From positions 207,091 to 271,090 of the forward strand of contig JAHDVF020000528.1 of the NCBI GenBank assembly GCA_022606425.2: 64,000 bases of DNA, read 5' to 3'. The first letter of the stretch is position 1, and each line of letters begins with the position of its first letter. Below are positions 11,401 to 23,400 of this stretch, in pieces. The notes beneath the pieces were generated by a model. That model made no database searches. It had not been told where the DNA came from and saw only the letters and a program-made list of their open reading frames with translations. Position numbers and translations under genes: made by a program. The DNA is from Lepidostoma basale. Lineage: Eukaryota; Arthropoda; Insecta; Trichoptera; Lepidostomatidae.

Positions 11401-14400
11401 TTTGTTACAGCGCAAGCCAAATCTATGAAAAGGGTATAGCTATCATATTGATTCTCGTGACATGTGATAACTAATCTATCGACATTTTATTGTCACGTGA
11501 ATTCTACATCAGACCAAACAGAGTGTGGCAATTATACTGCCATCGCCGGGAATCGAACCCGAACCTTCGGTGTGCTAGTCAAAGCACCTACCACTAGGCC
11601 ACGAAGGTCGGCAATTAATTAATTAATACATATTAATTAAAACACTTAATATTAATGAATATATATTTTTTTAATTATATACAATACTTTGTACACAACC
11701 ATTCACTTTAAAAAAAAATTAAATTAAATATCAAACATGTTCGGTCAAACATAACATCTGTCAAAACTGACCATATTTGTAAACAATTTTATAATATTTT
11801 AAATATCTATATAATATCACTGAGGAAGGGCTGGGTATTCCGAAACATAAAAAAACATTGATATTTAATTTTAATTTGTTTAAAAAGTCAGTGTTGTATA
11901 TAAAGTATATAAAAAAAGTAAAATATAAAACATCTACAACACAACATGCGACGAATACAGAAGAAAAAAAAACAGATTTTTTTCAATCATATTTCATTGT
12001 AAATGGTTGTTATTATTATTTATCTAAAAATAATGCAGTATTGTTTTATCTAAACAACTAACTAATTAATCATCACACCGTCTCTCCGGAGGGGTAGGCA
12101 GAAATATTGGAAAGACACATTGTTCTGTCCTGATATACTATTATACATTCGATAACTCTACATTCATACATCGTGTCATGCACGCACATCGATTTCTACG
12201 ACTCCTTACGTGACCGACATTTAAAATTTGATTGATTTGATCGTGACAAGTTTTTCTTGGTCTTCCTTTAGTTCTAGTGTGTTAACATATACTTTTTTTT
12301 ACCATTCATTCTTCATTCATTATTTCCATGTGATCCTTTCATTATTTTGTCCATAACATTATCATTCGCACCTCGTTCACTTCTTATATTTTCATTCGAC
12401 TCTCTCTCTCTCTCTCCCTCTCTCTCTCTCTCTCTGTATGATACACAGATTTTTCCAAATATTCGTCTAAGACAGTGATTCCCAAAGAGGTCTTTATAGA
12501 CCCCCAGGGGTCTATGAATACTTGCAAGGTGATCTACAATTGTAAAAAAAATTGGGGGTCCATGAGATGGTTTAACTAAATTGAAGCCGAATATTGAAAC
12601 GCAAAACGTATATCGAATTTTTTTTTTTCCAAATTTTTTAGCTCATTCGGCAAAGACTTTAGATTTTTTTGTTAAATTTTATGTATTGGTTTTTTCTTGC
12701 CTGAAAAAAAATCAATTTTAGGAAAGCAGGGGGTCTACACAAAATAGAAGAAATCGGCTAGGGGTCTACGGGACAAAAAAGTTTGGGAACCTCTGGTCGA
12801 ATACCTCTGGTATCTAAGATATTCTACTTTCATCCTTCTTAATAATAACTGTTATTAATTATCATAATTAATAGCATCTTAGTGATATTTTGCATTATAT
12901 ATTATTTAAAACTACTAACTAACTAACCATCACGCCATTTCCCCGGAGGGGTAGGCAGAGAGATGTACATTCATACATCGTACCACGCACGCACGTCGAT
13001 TATTCCGACTTCGAATGTGACCGCCTTTTAGTAATTGATTAATTTGGTCATGCCATGTTTTCCTCGGTCTTCTTCGGCTTCTTTTTCCACTCACGCTGCT
13101 TGTGTACAACTTTTTAACCATTCTACTCTCATCCATTAGTTCCATATGTCCAAACCATCTAGGGATCCTTTTTTAATTTTATCCATGATGCAGTAATCTG
13201 CCTTACATTTCTTTCCTATTTCATCGTTCGGTATTCTATCATACAACGTTTATTAATTTTAGACACCTTTGGTATAACCAATTTTTTGTACACACATGGT
13301 TTATATCGTATAGATATACGAATAAGGTTACGTATTTTCCTCTATGTTCACAATATCCTATTATTTGGTCGAGTGAACGAGTTCGTTAGAGAAGTCCATG
13401 TTTGATTGGGAATCTGGTTTGAATCTGGGATTTGAATTTACGTCAAAGCAAAGAACGAGTAATACTAATCTCTTTGATGCCGGTACTGTCGCAAATATTC
13501 TAGTTAGCGTTTTTTCCAGATCATTATTATATTCTCTGCAGTAATGCAGAAATGAGTTCACACAAACGAATGTTTGAAAACAATTTTACAATAAATTCTC
13601 GAAAATCGGGGATCGAATTAAGCAGTTAACGGATTAACCGTGGTAAAAAATTATATAACAAAACGAAAAAAGTGTCTGTTAAGTTCTCTCTCGTGAAATT
13701 ATGAACACGTGAAATCCCGATATTAAAGCAATCAATAAATGCGTTTGAATGTTAACAGAAAATCGAATTCTAAAATCAGGTATGGATGTACAGGTAAATC
13801 GGAATAAAGTATTGTGAACAAAGCTATGAAAGGATCATTGTGTTGGTTTGGACATATGAAACGCATGGTTGAAGAAAAAAATGTTAAAGTAAACGTTAAC
13901 GATGTTAATGGAGTACGTTGTCGAGGAAAATACGTAATGAACAAATTTAATTAAATTTTAATGGTTGGCCATGTTAGAAGTCGTAAGAATCGATGTGCGT
14001 GTAAGATTTAATGTTTGAATGTGGTGGAAACCTAGATACGTTAGTATGGAGAAATGTAGCATTCTTTCTGGTGTATTAACATTTAAGTGCGTTATAAATT
14101 ATATACAAATGATGGTTTAAGAATACAGAAATAATAACTAAAGCGGGTGGTGGTCTATCAAATCAGTTTATTTCATCAATAGACATTAGAAAGTTAATTT
14201 TTGAGAACAGGTTAAATAATATATTGTGTATAGTATACTACCAGAAACGCATGAGAGATTGTTCAACATTAGGAAGACAGGATACTCTCCAGAATTAAGA
14301 GTATTTGCCTTCTGAACGTACTTTCACTAATATGAAAGACGTCGATCTCCGAGGAGACCGCGTTCAGTAGATTAATTGCTCTTCCCACCGGTGTCACCAG

Positions 14401-17400
14401 AGGCAGGTTGGTTCTGGCGGCCGGTAGGTAAAACAATCTATGCTGTCGCTGTCGGAGAAATCTATCAGGGACAAAAAGCCGAACATCCTCCAGCACCACC
14501 GAGTTCTCGAATTATCCCCTGAGTAATCTAAAGAAATGGGTTATGAGATGCCCATCTCTTCGAATCTGCAGAGAGTTGGCCCCAAGCATTCTCAAAAGAA
14601 ATGCCGTGGGATAGAGCCACGGATAGCTACCATACTCCCTCATGTAGAGATACCTCTATGTGATAGAACGCTTGGCTGCTGATCCAGGAGACATTGGTTC
14701 AAGCCTGGATACGATCAGATTCCTTCTTCATAATAAAAACTATTTTCTGCTCATATTGAAGATTGTAAAATAAATTCTAATATCATTGATATAATTCTTG
14801 GGCGTTAGTCTTTTAAAAAAAACAATCGGAAAACACGTGACCAATGCCAAAGAAAAGCACAAAATGACCGTCAAATACACGGCAAGATCAAATCAATCAA
14901 ACCATAAACGGTAGCCGTGCATGACAAGCTATATATAAATGTATATTAGATTAGGGAAGTATGTTAAGACTCGACCCTACTCTATGGAAAACTCTCTGTT
15001 TACTTCTTTGGATAGATAGTGCCGATTAGTTTGTTACGCTATGGCTGAATTTAAAAAATATGTGGCTTATAGTAAAAAAAATTGACTATTTTTTAAAACA
15101 AGATGAGTTTTGCAAGATAATGCAAAGCGTAAGAAAGTGTTATTAACGAAGTTCCAAAAAATATTACAAAATTGGTTAGAACACATAGAAAGAAAGGAAG
15201 CAGAAATAATTAATGTTGAAAATGTGTGGGTTAATATTGTGAGTGTAGCACATAATCATGGAGTACCGAAGTAAATATGATATGATCAAATTAATAAAAA
15301 AAATATGTCGAGGAATCAAAAGAAGTTTTATAGAAACGAATGGGTTGTGGCATATCCTACATTGTGGCAACGCCGTTTTTGTTAGTCATAAAAGTTAATT
15401 AATTATGAATTTTCCAAGCGGTTGATTGTATAAGGTGTTGTGGTGCCCTTGAAACGTTACGTTTCAAGAACACCTCATGTCGAGAATTTTCTTTTATGAA
15501 CCTTGGTTACATGTTTCCTTCCCGATCTGTAAGTGTAAAGATACTTTAATTTTTCTGATGAACCAAGAACCATCGGTTTTATTAGATTAGGCTGTCCAAC
15601 GCCATAAAACTTCCATATTTAATCCCTATAATTCGGCTGACTTCATTTGCAGTCCAAAATTGCTTAGGAGGACTACCTTTGCAGCTCATATGTAAATGTA
15701 TCTTTTAAACATTTTCTTTAGTTCCTTACTACTAAATTGTACGTAACGTTATGATCAACTGGGACTATCTGTTAGAACTGCGAATGTAGCCAGCTGCTGT
15801 TCGAGACCATTTTTTTACAGCAAATGGAGCCAATCGCACATTGGGGGTTAAATCATTAACTACTATTTTAATATTTGGTAGCCTTATGTTCTTACTAGTT
15901 TAATGAAAACTATTTATTATTCAAAGAAAAATTGTCGATTTGTGGCAGAGTAGTAAGGTCCCGGATTCGATTCCCGGCGATGGCAGTGTGATTGTTACAC
16001 TGTCTTTGGTTTGTTGTAGAATTCACGTGACAATAAAATAGCGATAGATTTGCTACCTATCCCATGTCATGATAATCAATATAATAGTTAAAACAAATTG
16101 TATGCAGTATTCGGATTCTAATGATCTATTGTATACAAACAATTTTTTAGGATTAATTGTATCTCAAGAGAGACGAAGATGTAAATTGTTTTTTTGGAAA
16201 CAGAATATGGTGGTCGAGGCGTTTACAGGACTTATGACTTATGTCATTGGTTAGGTTAAGTGATCGCTTTATGTAATACAACATTCCCCATTCCGTTTCC
16301 ATATTTTGTTTCCAAAAAAACAATTTACATCTTCGTCTCTATTGAGATACAATTAATCCTTCAAATGATTACCCCGCAATGGGTAAAATCCAGTTTTGTC
16401 CATAAATATTTGTATACATTCAAAACAAAAATAATTAATTATTTATTAATCATATCTGTATTTTTAGATATTCCTCTAAGCTTTTGGCCAAAATCTCCTA
16501 GGTATTCTCCAAAGAAGACCTTCGATTTCTTGTTATAAACTGCATAATCTGTCTTTTCTACTAGTCGATCCTTCGTCTCTGCGTTCAGTTCACTTTCAAA
16601 ATTCTGTGTCAGCCTTACTACATTTCAGAAGACTTTATTTATTGTGTAACATACATCTTGGAAAAGGTCGGCGAAGGGAAACCCAAAAATATTCGGAATA
16701 TTAAACATTTTAGTGTACGTATTGTGCCGAAGAATTTTTCGGAAAGTTTATTTCAAGTTTGTTTAGGATTTTTTTGTAGCGTGTAGATTTTTCAAAACTC
16801 ACAAAATATTATTTATATCAAGTTTAAGAATATTTGATCCGTGTTTTAAAGAAAAGTAACGCAACAAATATTCGTAAATTTATAATTCGTAAAATTAGCA
16901 TATAACATTAACTACCTTACCCCAACCATACAAGTTTACAGACAAACAAAACAAATGGACATATCAGACCTGACCAAACATGAGACCTTAAAAATTGTAC
17001 ACAGAGTGATCATAGAAAATGCAACAGACAGCAGCTACAAATTAACTAAAAATTCAGACATACACAGACACTGGACCAGGAACTGTGGCAGATACCACTT
17101 ACCAATTGCACGAACTAAGACAGGACAATCGAGGATATTGAACAATGGACTGAAACTTTACAATGAACTACCAAAAGACACAAGGAATCTCACTACAACT
17201 CAATATAAAAAATATCTGAAACAATACATAATTAATAGTAAGATCTAAAAATGTATCCATATAACCCAATTGGGTTTTAAAAAAAATAAATTAAAAAAAA
17301 ATAAAAAAAATTCAGAAAACAAAATGTCTCGTATGTGTGAATTACAGTATTAAAACGTTTGAAAGAAGTTAAGATTGGTACTTCTCGTACTCTGATTAAA

Positions 17401-20400
17401 ATCCTTCATTATATTTTCACAAAATTTATTTCTTTGTACAACGGGTCGTTTATACCAAATTGCTGTATACAATTTGTTTTAGCTGTTGTATTGATTCTTA
17501 TGATATAAATGATGGGTAGCTTATCTATCGCAATTTTATTGTTACGTGAATTCTACACCAGACCTACCGGGTCTTTCGGTGTGGCAGTCATAGCTCTTGC
17601 CATTCTGCCACGAAGGTCGTCAGGATTTTTAACAGTAATAAAAATATATCTTCTATGTTCGCCATACTTTGTGTTGTACCAAAATAAATCTTTATAATAT
17701 CTGTCAAAAATGATCATATTTGTAAACAATTTTAAAACTAACTAACCATCACGCCGCTCTCCGAAGGGTAGGCAGAAAGAATGGACTGCCACAATTTTCT
17801 TTCGTGACATATTTCTCTCGCTTCTTCAACATTCATACATCGTGTCATGCACGCGCGTCGATTTCTCTGACTCCTCATATGGCCGACATTCAATATATTT
17901 GATTTATTTGATCGTGCCACGATTTCCTCGGTCTTCCTCTATTTCTGGTTACCCTTATGTATAGATGCGAAGCATAGAACTGGCAAAAGAAAGATGAAAG
18001 TAGAATAAATGCAGTAGAAATGAGATCTCTTATACGATACTCTGTGTATTATAGAGTGTCGAATGAAAATATAAGAAGTGAATGCGGTGCTAATGATGGT
18101 GTTATGAACAAAATAATGAAAGGATCATTTAGATGGTTTGGACATATGGAAAGAATGAATGAAGAAAGAATGGTAAAAAAAAAGTATATGTTAATTATGT
18201 AATTTTTTTTAAATATATTTTAAATATGTATCTTTATCATATGTATCACTGAAGAAGGACTGGTTGTCCGAAACATGTCTCATGTGTAATTTTAATAGTG
18301 TTGTATATACAAAGTATATAAAAATAGAAAGAGCCAAAGCAAAAAAATAATTTTGTGCAGTTTAAATTCAATTCATATTCTCTCGTATAACATTTGGTCA
18401 TCATTTTCACAAAATATTCTTCTGTTTGTTCCTGTACTCCTTGCGGACAAATGCACCCTTTTCAGATAAAATCGAAATGCTTCGATTCCAGACATTCATT
18501 GAATATATATACTTTATTCATGCAAATCGAGGTAAGTTAACAAAAGAATCCAAATGGTTGAAATACGGTGGTCAAGATATTTAAATGAATAAAATACATA
18601 TAATACATACAGTAAAGAAGCTATGAACCCATAAAGGGTTCAGGTTATTTAAAAAAACTGTGATATTCGGTGTTAGAACTTAACTAAAAATATTTCGGTG
18701 TTTAAAATTTTAATTCAAATAAAAATTTAAAGCACAAAGCGAATAGAAGAGATACCTTCTCTGCTTGTTTCAATCCAAGGGATTGGTTTGCCGCTAAGTA
18801 TAATTTTTTTGATTGTTCTTAGGATGCCACTTGAGTCTTTCCACATTTGTATACAGCAGGGTATTTGAACCCAATTACTGTACACAACTTTTAGCTATTG
18901 ATTCTCGTAACATGTGATAGGTAGCTAATCTATCGTCAATTTATTGTAACGTGAATTCTACACCTGACTAAAGACAGTGTGACAATCACACTGCCATCGC
19001 CGGTAATCGAACCCGGGACCTTCGATATGATAGTCAGAGCTTTTACCAATCTGCCATGAACTACGTAATATTGTGATGAATTGGGACTATCTGCATGAGC
19101 TGTAAATGTAGCCAACTGAAGTTCAAGACCAATTTTTTTTACTGTAAATGAAGTCAGCTGCACAATCGATGTTAAATAGGATAAATGTTAAATAGGATAC
19201 CTCCATCTTCAGGTGGAAATATATAATAAAACAACTGAATATTTATACCTGATAATATTTAAAATTTATACCTGAAGATGGAGGTATGCTTCGAAACATG
19301 TCGTGTTATTTAAAAAAATATTTTGTGGATAATAGACAAAGTTTTTTTTTAAATTTCCTAAGTTTATTAAATTTACATCATATTGTATTCATATTCGATA
19401 ATCCCAAAAAATTGAGGTAAAAAAAAAATCGTGTAGTTTTTATAATTAAACTTTCTCTCTCGAGTTTTGCAAAATCTTTTTCCCATTTTTTAGGGAAATC
19501 GCGTGGTTAAAAATCCCCAATTTCAAGTTGACAACTGAAAAAACTTGATGTTTCCTTAAATATGCTTGTAACTTTTCCAAGTAAAAGTATTCTTTATATC
19601 TTTTGTGTATTCCATAAGGTATGTTCAAATGCTCCATCCCGGTTAAAATGGTATTAACCCTTGTACCATCAAACTGTTGTAATTCCGGCATTAAAAAGTT
19701 TCCCCATAATGCGACACTACCGTAAGTTCTCAGCGTGTCCGTCCTATAAGAAAGTAGGACGATTTCCCCATTCACTGAAATCGCACATCGAACCCAAGTT
19801 TCGGGCTGTTTAATGACTTCTGATAGAGCTTTTGTCTCGTAATGTTATCTAGGTTTAAGATGCGTATTCAAGGACAGGATCTCCTAAGCTTTTCTTAACG
19901 TTTCATCTTCTTTATATAAGTGATAACATAAGATTTTAATATCGCCGGACTCCAGTTAAAATTTTCACCATAATAACTCTTACGAATATAATTCTAGCTG
20001 ATTTTAATTGTTCATTGTTCATTATATTCAATGGAAATTACAGAATAAATTATCATTTCACATTTTGACGTTAATAATATATAATACATATTAGAAATCT
20101 TTTATAATAATTATTCCGCAACTTTATAACTAATTCATAATATTTGAATAAATTTTTGAAAACAATGTATTTTCACAATACTCTTTTGCACTTTTCAAAA
20201 CATGTTGCGGACACAGACGCCCTTTCTTAGTTTAGAAATTGTTATTTTAAATTTTTATATCTATACTCTGTGTCCTGAAACAGGTTTGTGAAAATTGGAA
20301 AAAACATGCTGTGAAAATATAACGTTTTCAAAAAGTTATTCAAATGTAAATCCATAACCCAAATTTATAATTATATAATATAGTTATATAATAGAAGTCG

Positions 20401-23400
20401 TTGGCTTGTTTTTAGATTTTGCGAAAGTGGGCGTGATTTTAAACGTTAAATACTGAGATTTACATAATGTCTAAGACAAAATAAATTAAATATTTATCCT
20501 TGTGATTGCAATAAAACAATTTATATTTTTTACGCGTGGCATTAAATTCAATATCGCAACACTTGATATAAGTAAGCACTGTGAAACAGGATTTTCAATT
20601 CTCAGGTTCTATTCGCAAATATAGTAGACCTTAAATTACATTCAGAAGACTAATACTCTTGGATTTGAAGAGTATCATATCTTCCCAACGTTGAACCATC
20701 TCTATTGCGTTCCAGGTTCCGTTTAACTGTTCTCAAATATATGCCTTAAACTGAAAATATGTTTGTAGTGTCTTTTGAGAAAAATAAACTGATTTGATTT
20801 TAATATTTTTTGTGAATGTATACTTATACTTCTATACGAATATTGGATTTCACCCACCGTGGGTTGTCAATTCATGATTTAATTGTATCTCAAGATGTTC
20901 TGCTTAATGCTTAATAAACCTCCATAGATGGCGTTAGTATGTAGATTATATATAGAGTAATCTTAAAAAGATTAACATATGTAATCAAAATCTTCATAGA
21001 TGGCACATTGAAACTGACATGTGAAATCTGCATAAGACTTTAACATATATACAACCTCCAAAAATTTGACAGACATGGTCAAACAAAGGTGGAATGGGGA
21101 ATGTTGAAATTAGATAAAGCGTGCGCTTAACCCAACCAATGACAGGTCATAAGTCCTGTAAACACCTTGATCAACCATATTCAGTTTCCAATTTGCATCT
21201 TCGTCTCTATTGAGATACAATTAAATCATGATTTGATTTTATTCGAAAAAAAAAAAAATTTAATGGAAAGACTTCTACTAACTCCATGACGGATTTTGAT
21301 ATATTAGTATTAGATGAATTTATACATAGAATGCCTCTAGGCTAAAATCCGTTTCAAGTATAATACGAGTATTACCATATGAATCGACGTAACAACACAG
21401 ACACTCGCATATATTCATTATCATATAACGAGATTTGTCCGATTCGTCCTTCTATTTTGCAGCTACGAGTTTCGTTGATAATTAAGCTTTATGGGGCGAT
21501 GTTTGAATTGTAAAATAGCATAATAATATTTCATGTCTGACGCATGTTATGACCCATTGCCCTCACAGAGGCTTTTGATATTCGAATGAAAAATGATTAT
21601 CACGATTTTAGTAAATACACGCTGTTTTCAATTGTTGATAAGTTATAATTTAAAAGTGATCATACGTTTTAATCATATGAGTATATTGATAAATTAGTTA
21701 ATATGTTTAAGAAAGAAAGTATACAATAAGGATGTATTGGAGTACGGAGTCGAAGAAGACCGAAGAAAATATGGCACGACCATTTAAATCAAGTTAAAAA
21801 AAACTGAATCTAGTATAACTTTCACAAAAATTAAATATGTTCAAAATATAAGAAATATGTATGTAATGCAAATGGAAGGGATGAGTCTGATACTTTAATC
21901 TGCAGCTTCATATTTCCACGTCCAGTGATTTATGACCCAATTCTATATTTTGCAAAAAATGGCTACTGTTCTGAAACCGCCTTGAGTTTTAATTTATATA
22001 AACAATATTTATGTATATTCTAAGTATTTTTTATACAAACTGAAAGTGATAATCGTACGAGTATTTGGTTATTTAATGTATGTCTTTTATTACCAAATAA
22101 TTCTATTATAAACAATGTGATTTTAACTTTGAATCTTTTATATTAAAATACAACTGCCCTAATTTTTCACTCCTTGGACTCTCTTGAAAATAGACGTACT
22201 CTTCATGATATGATGTTACTTCATAAAATAATTCACTTTAAAATTGACAATTCTGAACTTCTCAGCAAATTTTCACTCAATACCCCCATGTCTCGCACGA
22301 AACACACCGCGAGCCAAGGTTTTCCATCTTCCTGTTTATCGCACTAACTACGCTCAGAGCTCGGTATTGTATCGAATCTGTGACAACCACAATAAGCATT
22401 TTGGAGACATTGATGTTTTCCATTTGAACGAGCGAAATTAAAAAAAAGGATTGGAGCAACATTTTGACGTGGATGTAACCACGATGTTACATGATATTAA
22501 AATATTTGTTTATCTTAATTTTATTTTTTATTTCCAGTACTATTAGTATTTTAACTCTTAAATTTTACGTCTAGCCTCTTTTTGTCTTAGTTTAACTTCA
22601 ATCTCGTTTCACACTGTCATTTGTTAACTGTTAACTGTTAATTATTATTTTATATTTGTGGTAGCATGTAATTGGCCTTACTTTAATGATTCTACATGTT
22701 TTATTATATAAATGTTATTGATATCGCTATAAATAAATAACCGCAATTTGATTAAACCTTTAAATTTTATAAAGGCTGACGTTTTACGAGATACTTTTCT
22801 CGAAAGATTCTTGGAAAAATATTATAGTTGTAAAACTTAATATAAACTAAGTTTTCGTTCCGTTCCAATCATTTGACAAGAATAAGATTGTTTCTTAGGA
22901 TGGTTCTTCTTTTATTTTCTTGTAGTTTTCTCCATTTGTAAAACTATTGAGCGTTATTAAGAAGGAGCATTTTTCTCGTCTATTTGAAAGTATCGCATCA
23001 AAAATAAAATGATTCGTTTCTCTTTAAGAAGTTTTGCAATTTGTTTTCATCCTTATTAAAATGCAACGACTTTCTTTTAATATAGAATCAAATGACGTTT
23101 TCTCATTTTATGAAATCCCCACGTTTTTTTGAAAAAAATATCTGATTTCTTGTTTCGTCAAATAAATTAAGAAAATTTGATCAATATATAGTTTGTACTT
23201 TGTTTTACTCTATACGACCACACTACGTAAAATGTTTATTCTTAACTAAATGTTTATTTTGAACAAAATGTTTATTTTTAACAACATGTTTATTTTTAAG
23301 AAAATCTTTATTTTTAAGAAAATGTTTATTTTTAACAAAATCTATATTCTGAACCAAATTTTTTCACATTAACTAAAATATGTATCTTCAACTAGTTCAC

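Larger units (their letters stand above)
12062..12840 (-). mobile_element. RTE-like fragment interrupted by a hAT-like MITE
   Basis: The minus strand matches the T1 family (CATACATCGTGTCATGCACG on +, CATTTGCATTCG-type words) from the CCTACCCCTCCGGAGAG 3' end at 12090 back to TATTCGTCTAAGA at 12472, and resumes at 12796. The interruption is the element at 12473-12795. A (TC)n run at 12401-12435 lies within it. Confidence 0.55.
17640..18320. repeat. FB3 foldback repeat split by an inverted RTE-like insertion
   Basis: FB3 sequence CTTCTATGTTCGCCATAC...TTTGTAAACAATTTTAAAAC ends at ~17736, and FB3 resumes at ~18206 (TTTAAATATGTATCTTTATC, hammerhead motif, AGTGTTGTATATACAAAG). The RTE-like fragment lies between. 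Confidence 0.65.

Noticed and set aside
11161..11415. Minus-strand 84-codon frame and the TTGTTACAG acceptor at 11410
   Set aside because: No exon-like similarity on either strand and no partner exon.
23232..23357. Possible CRISPR array
   Set aside because: Units are contiguous without spacers, and this is an animal genome.
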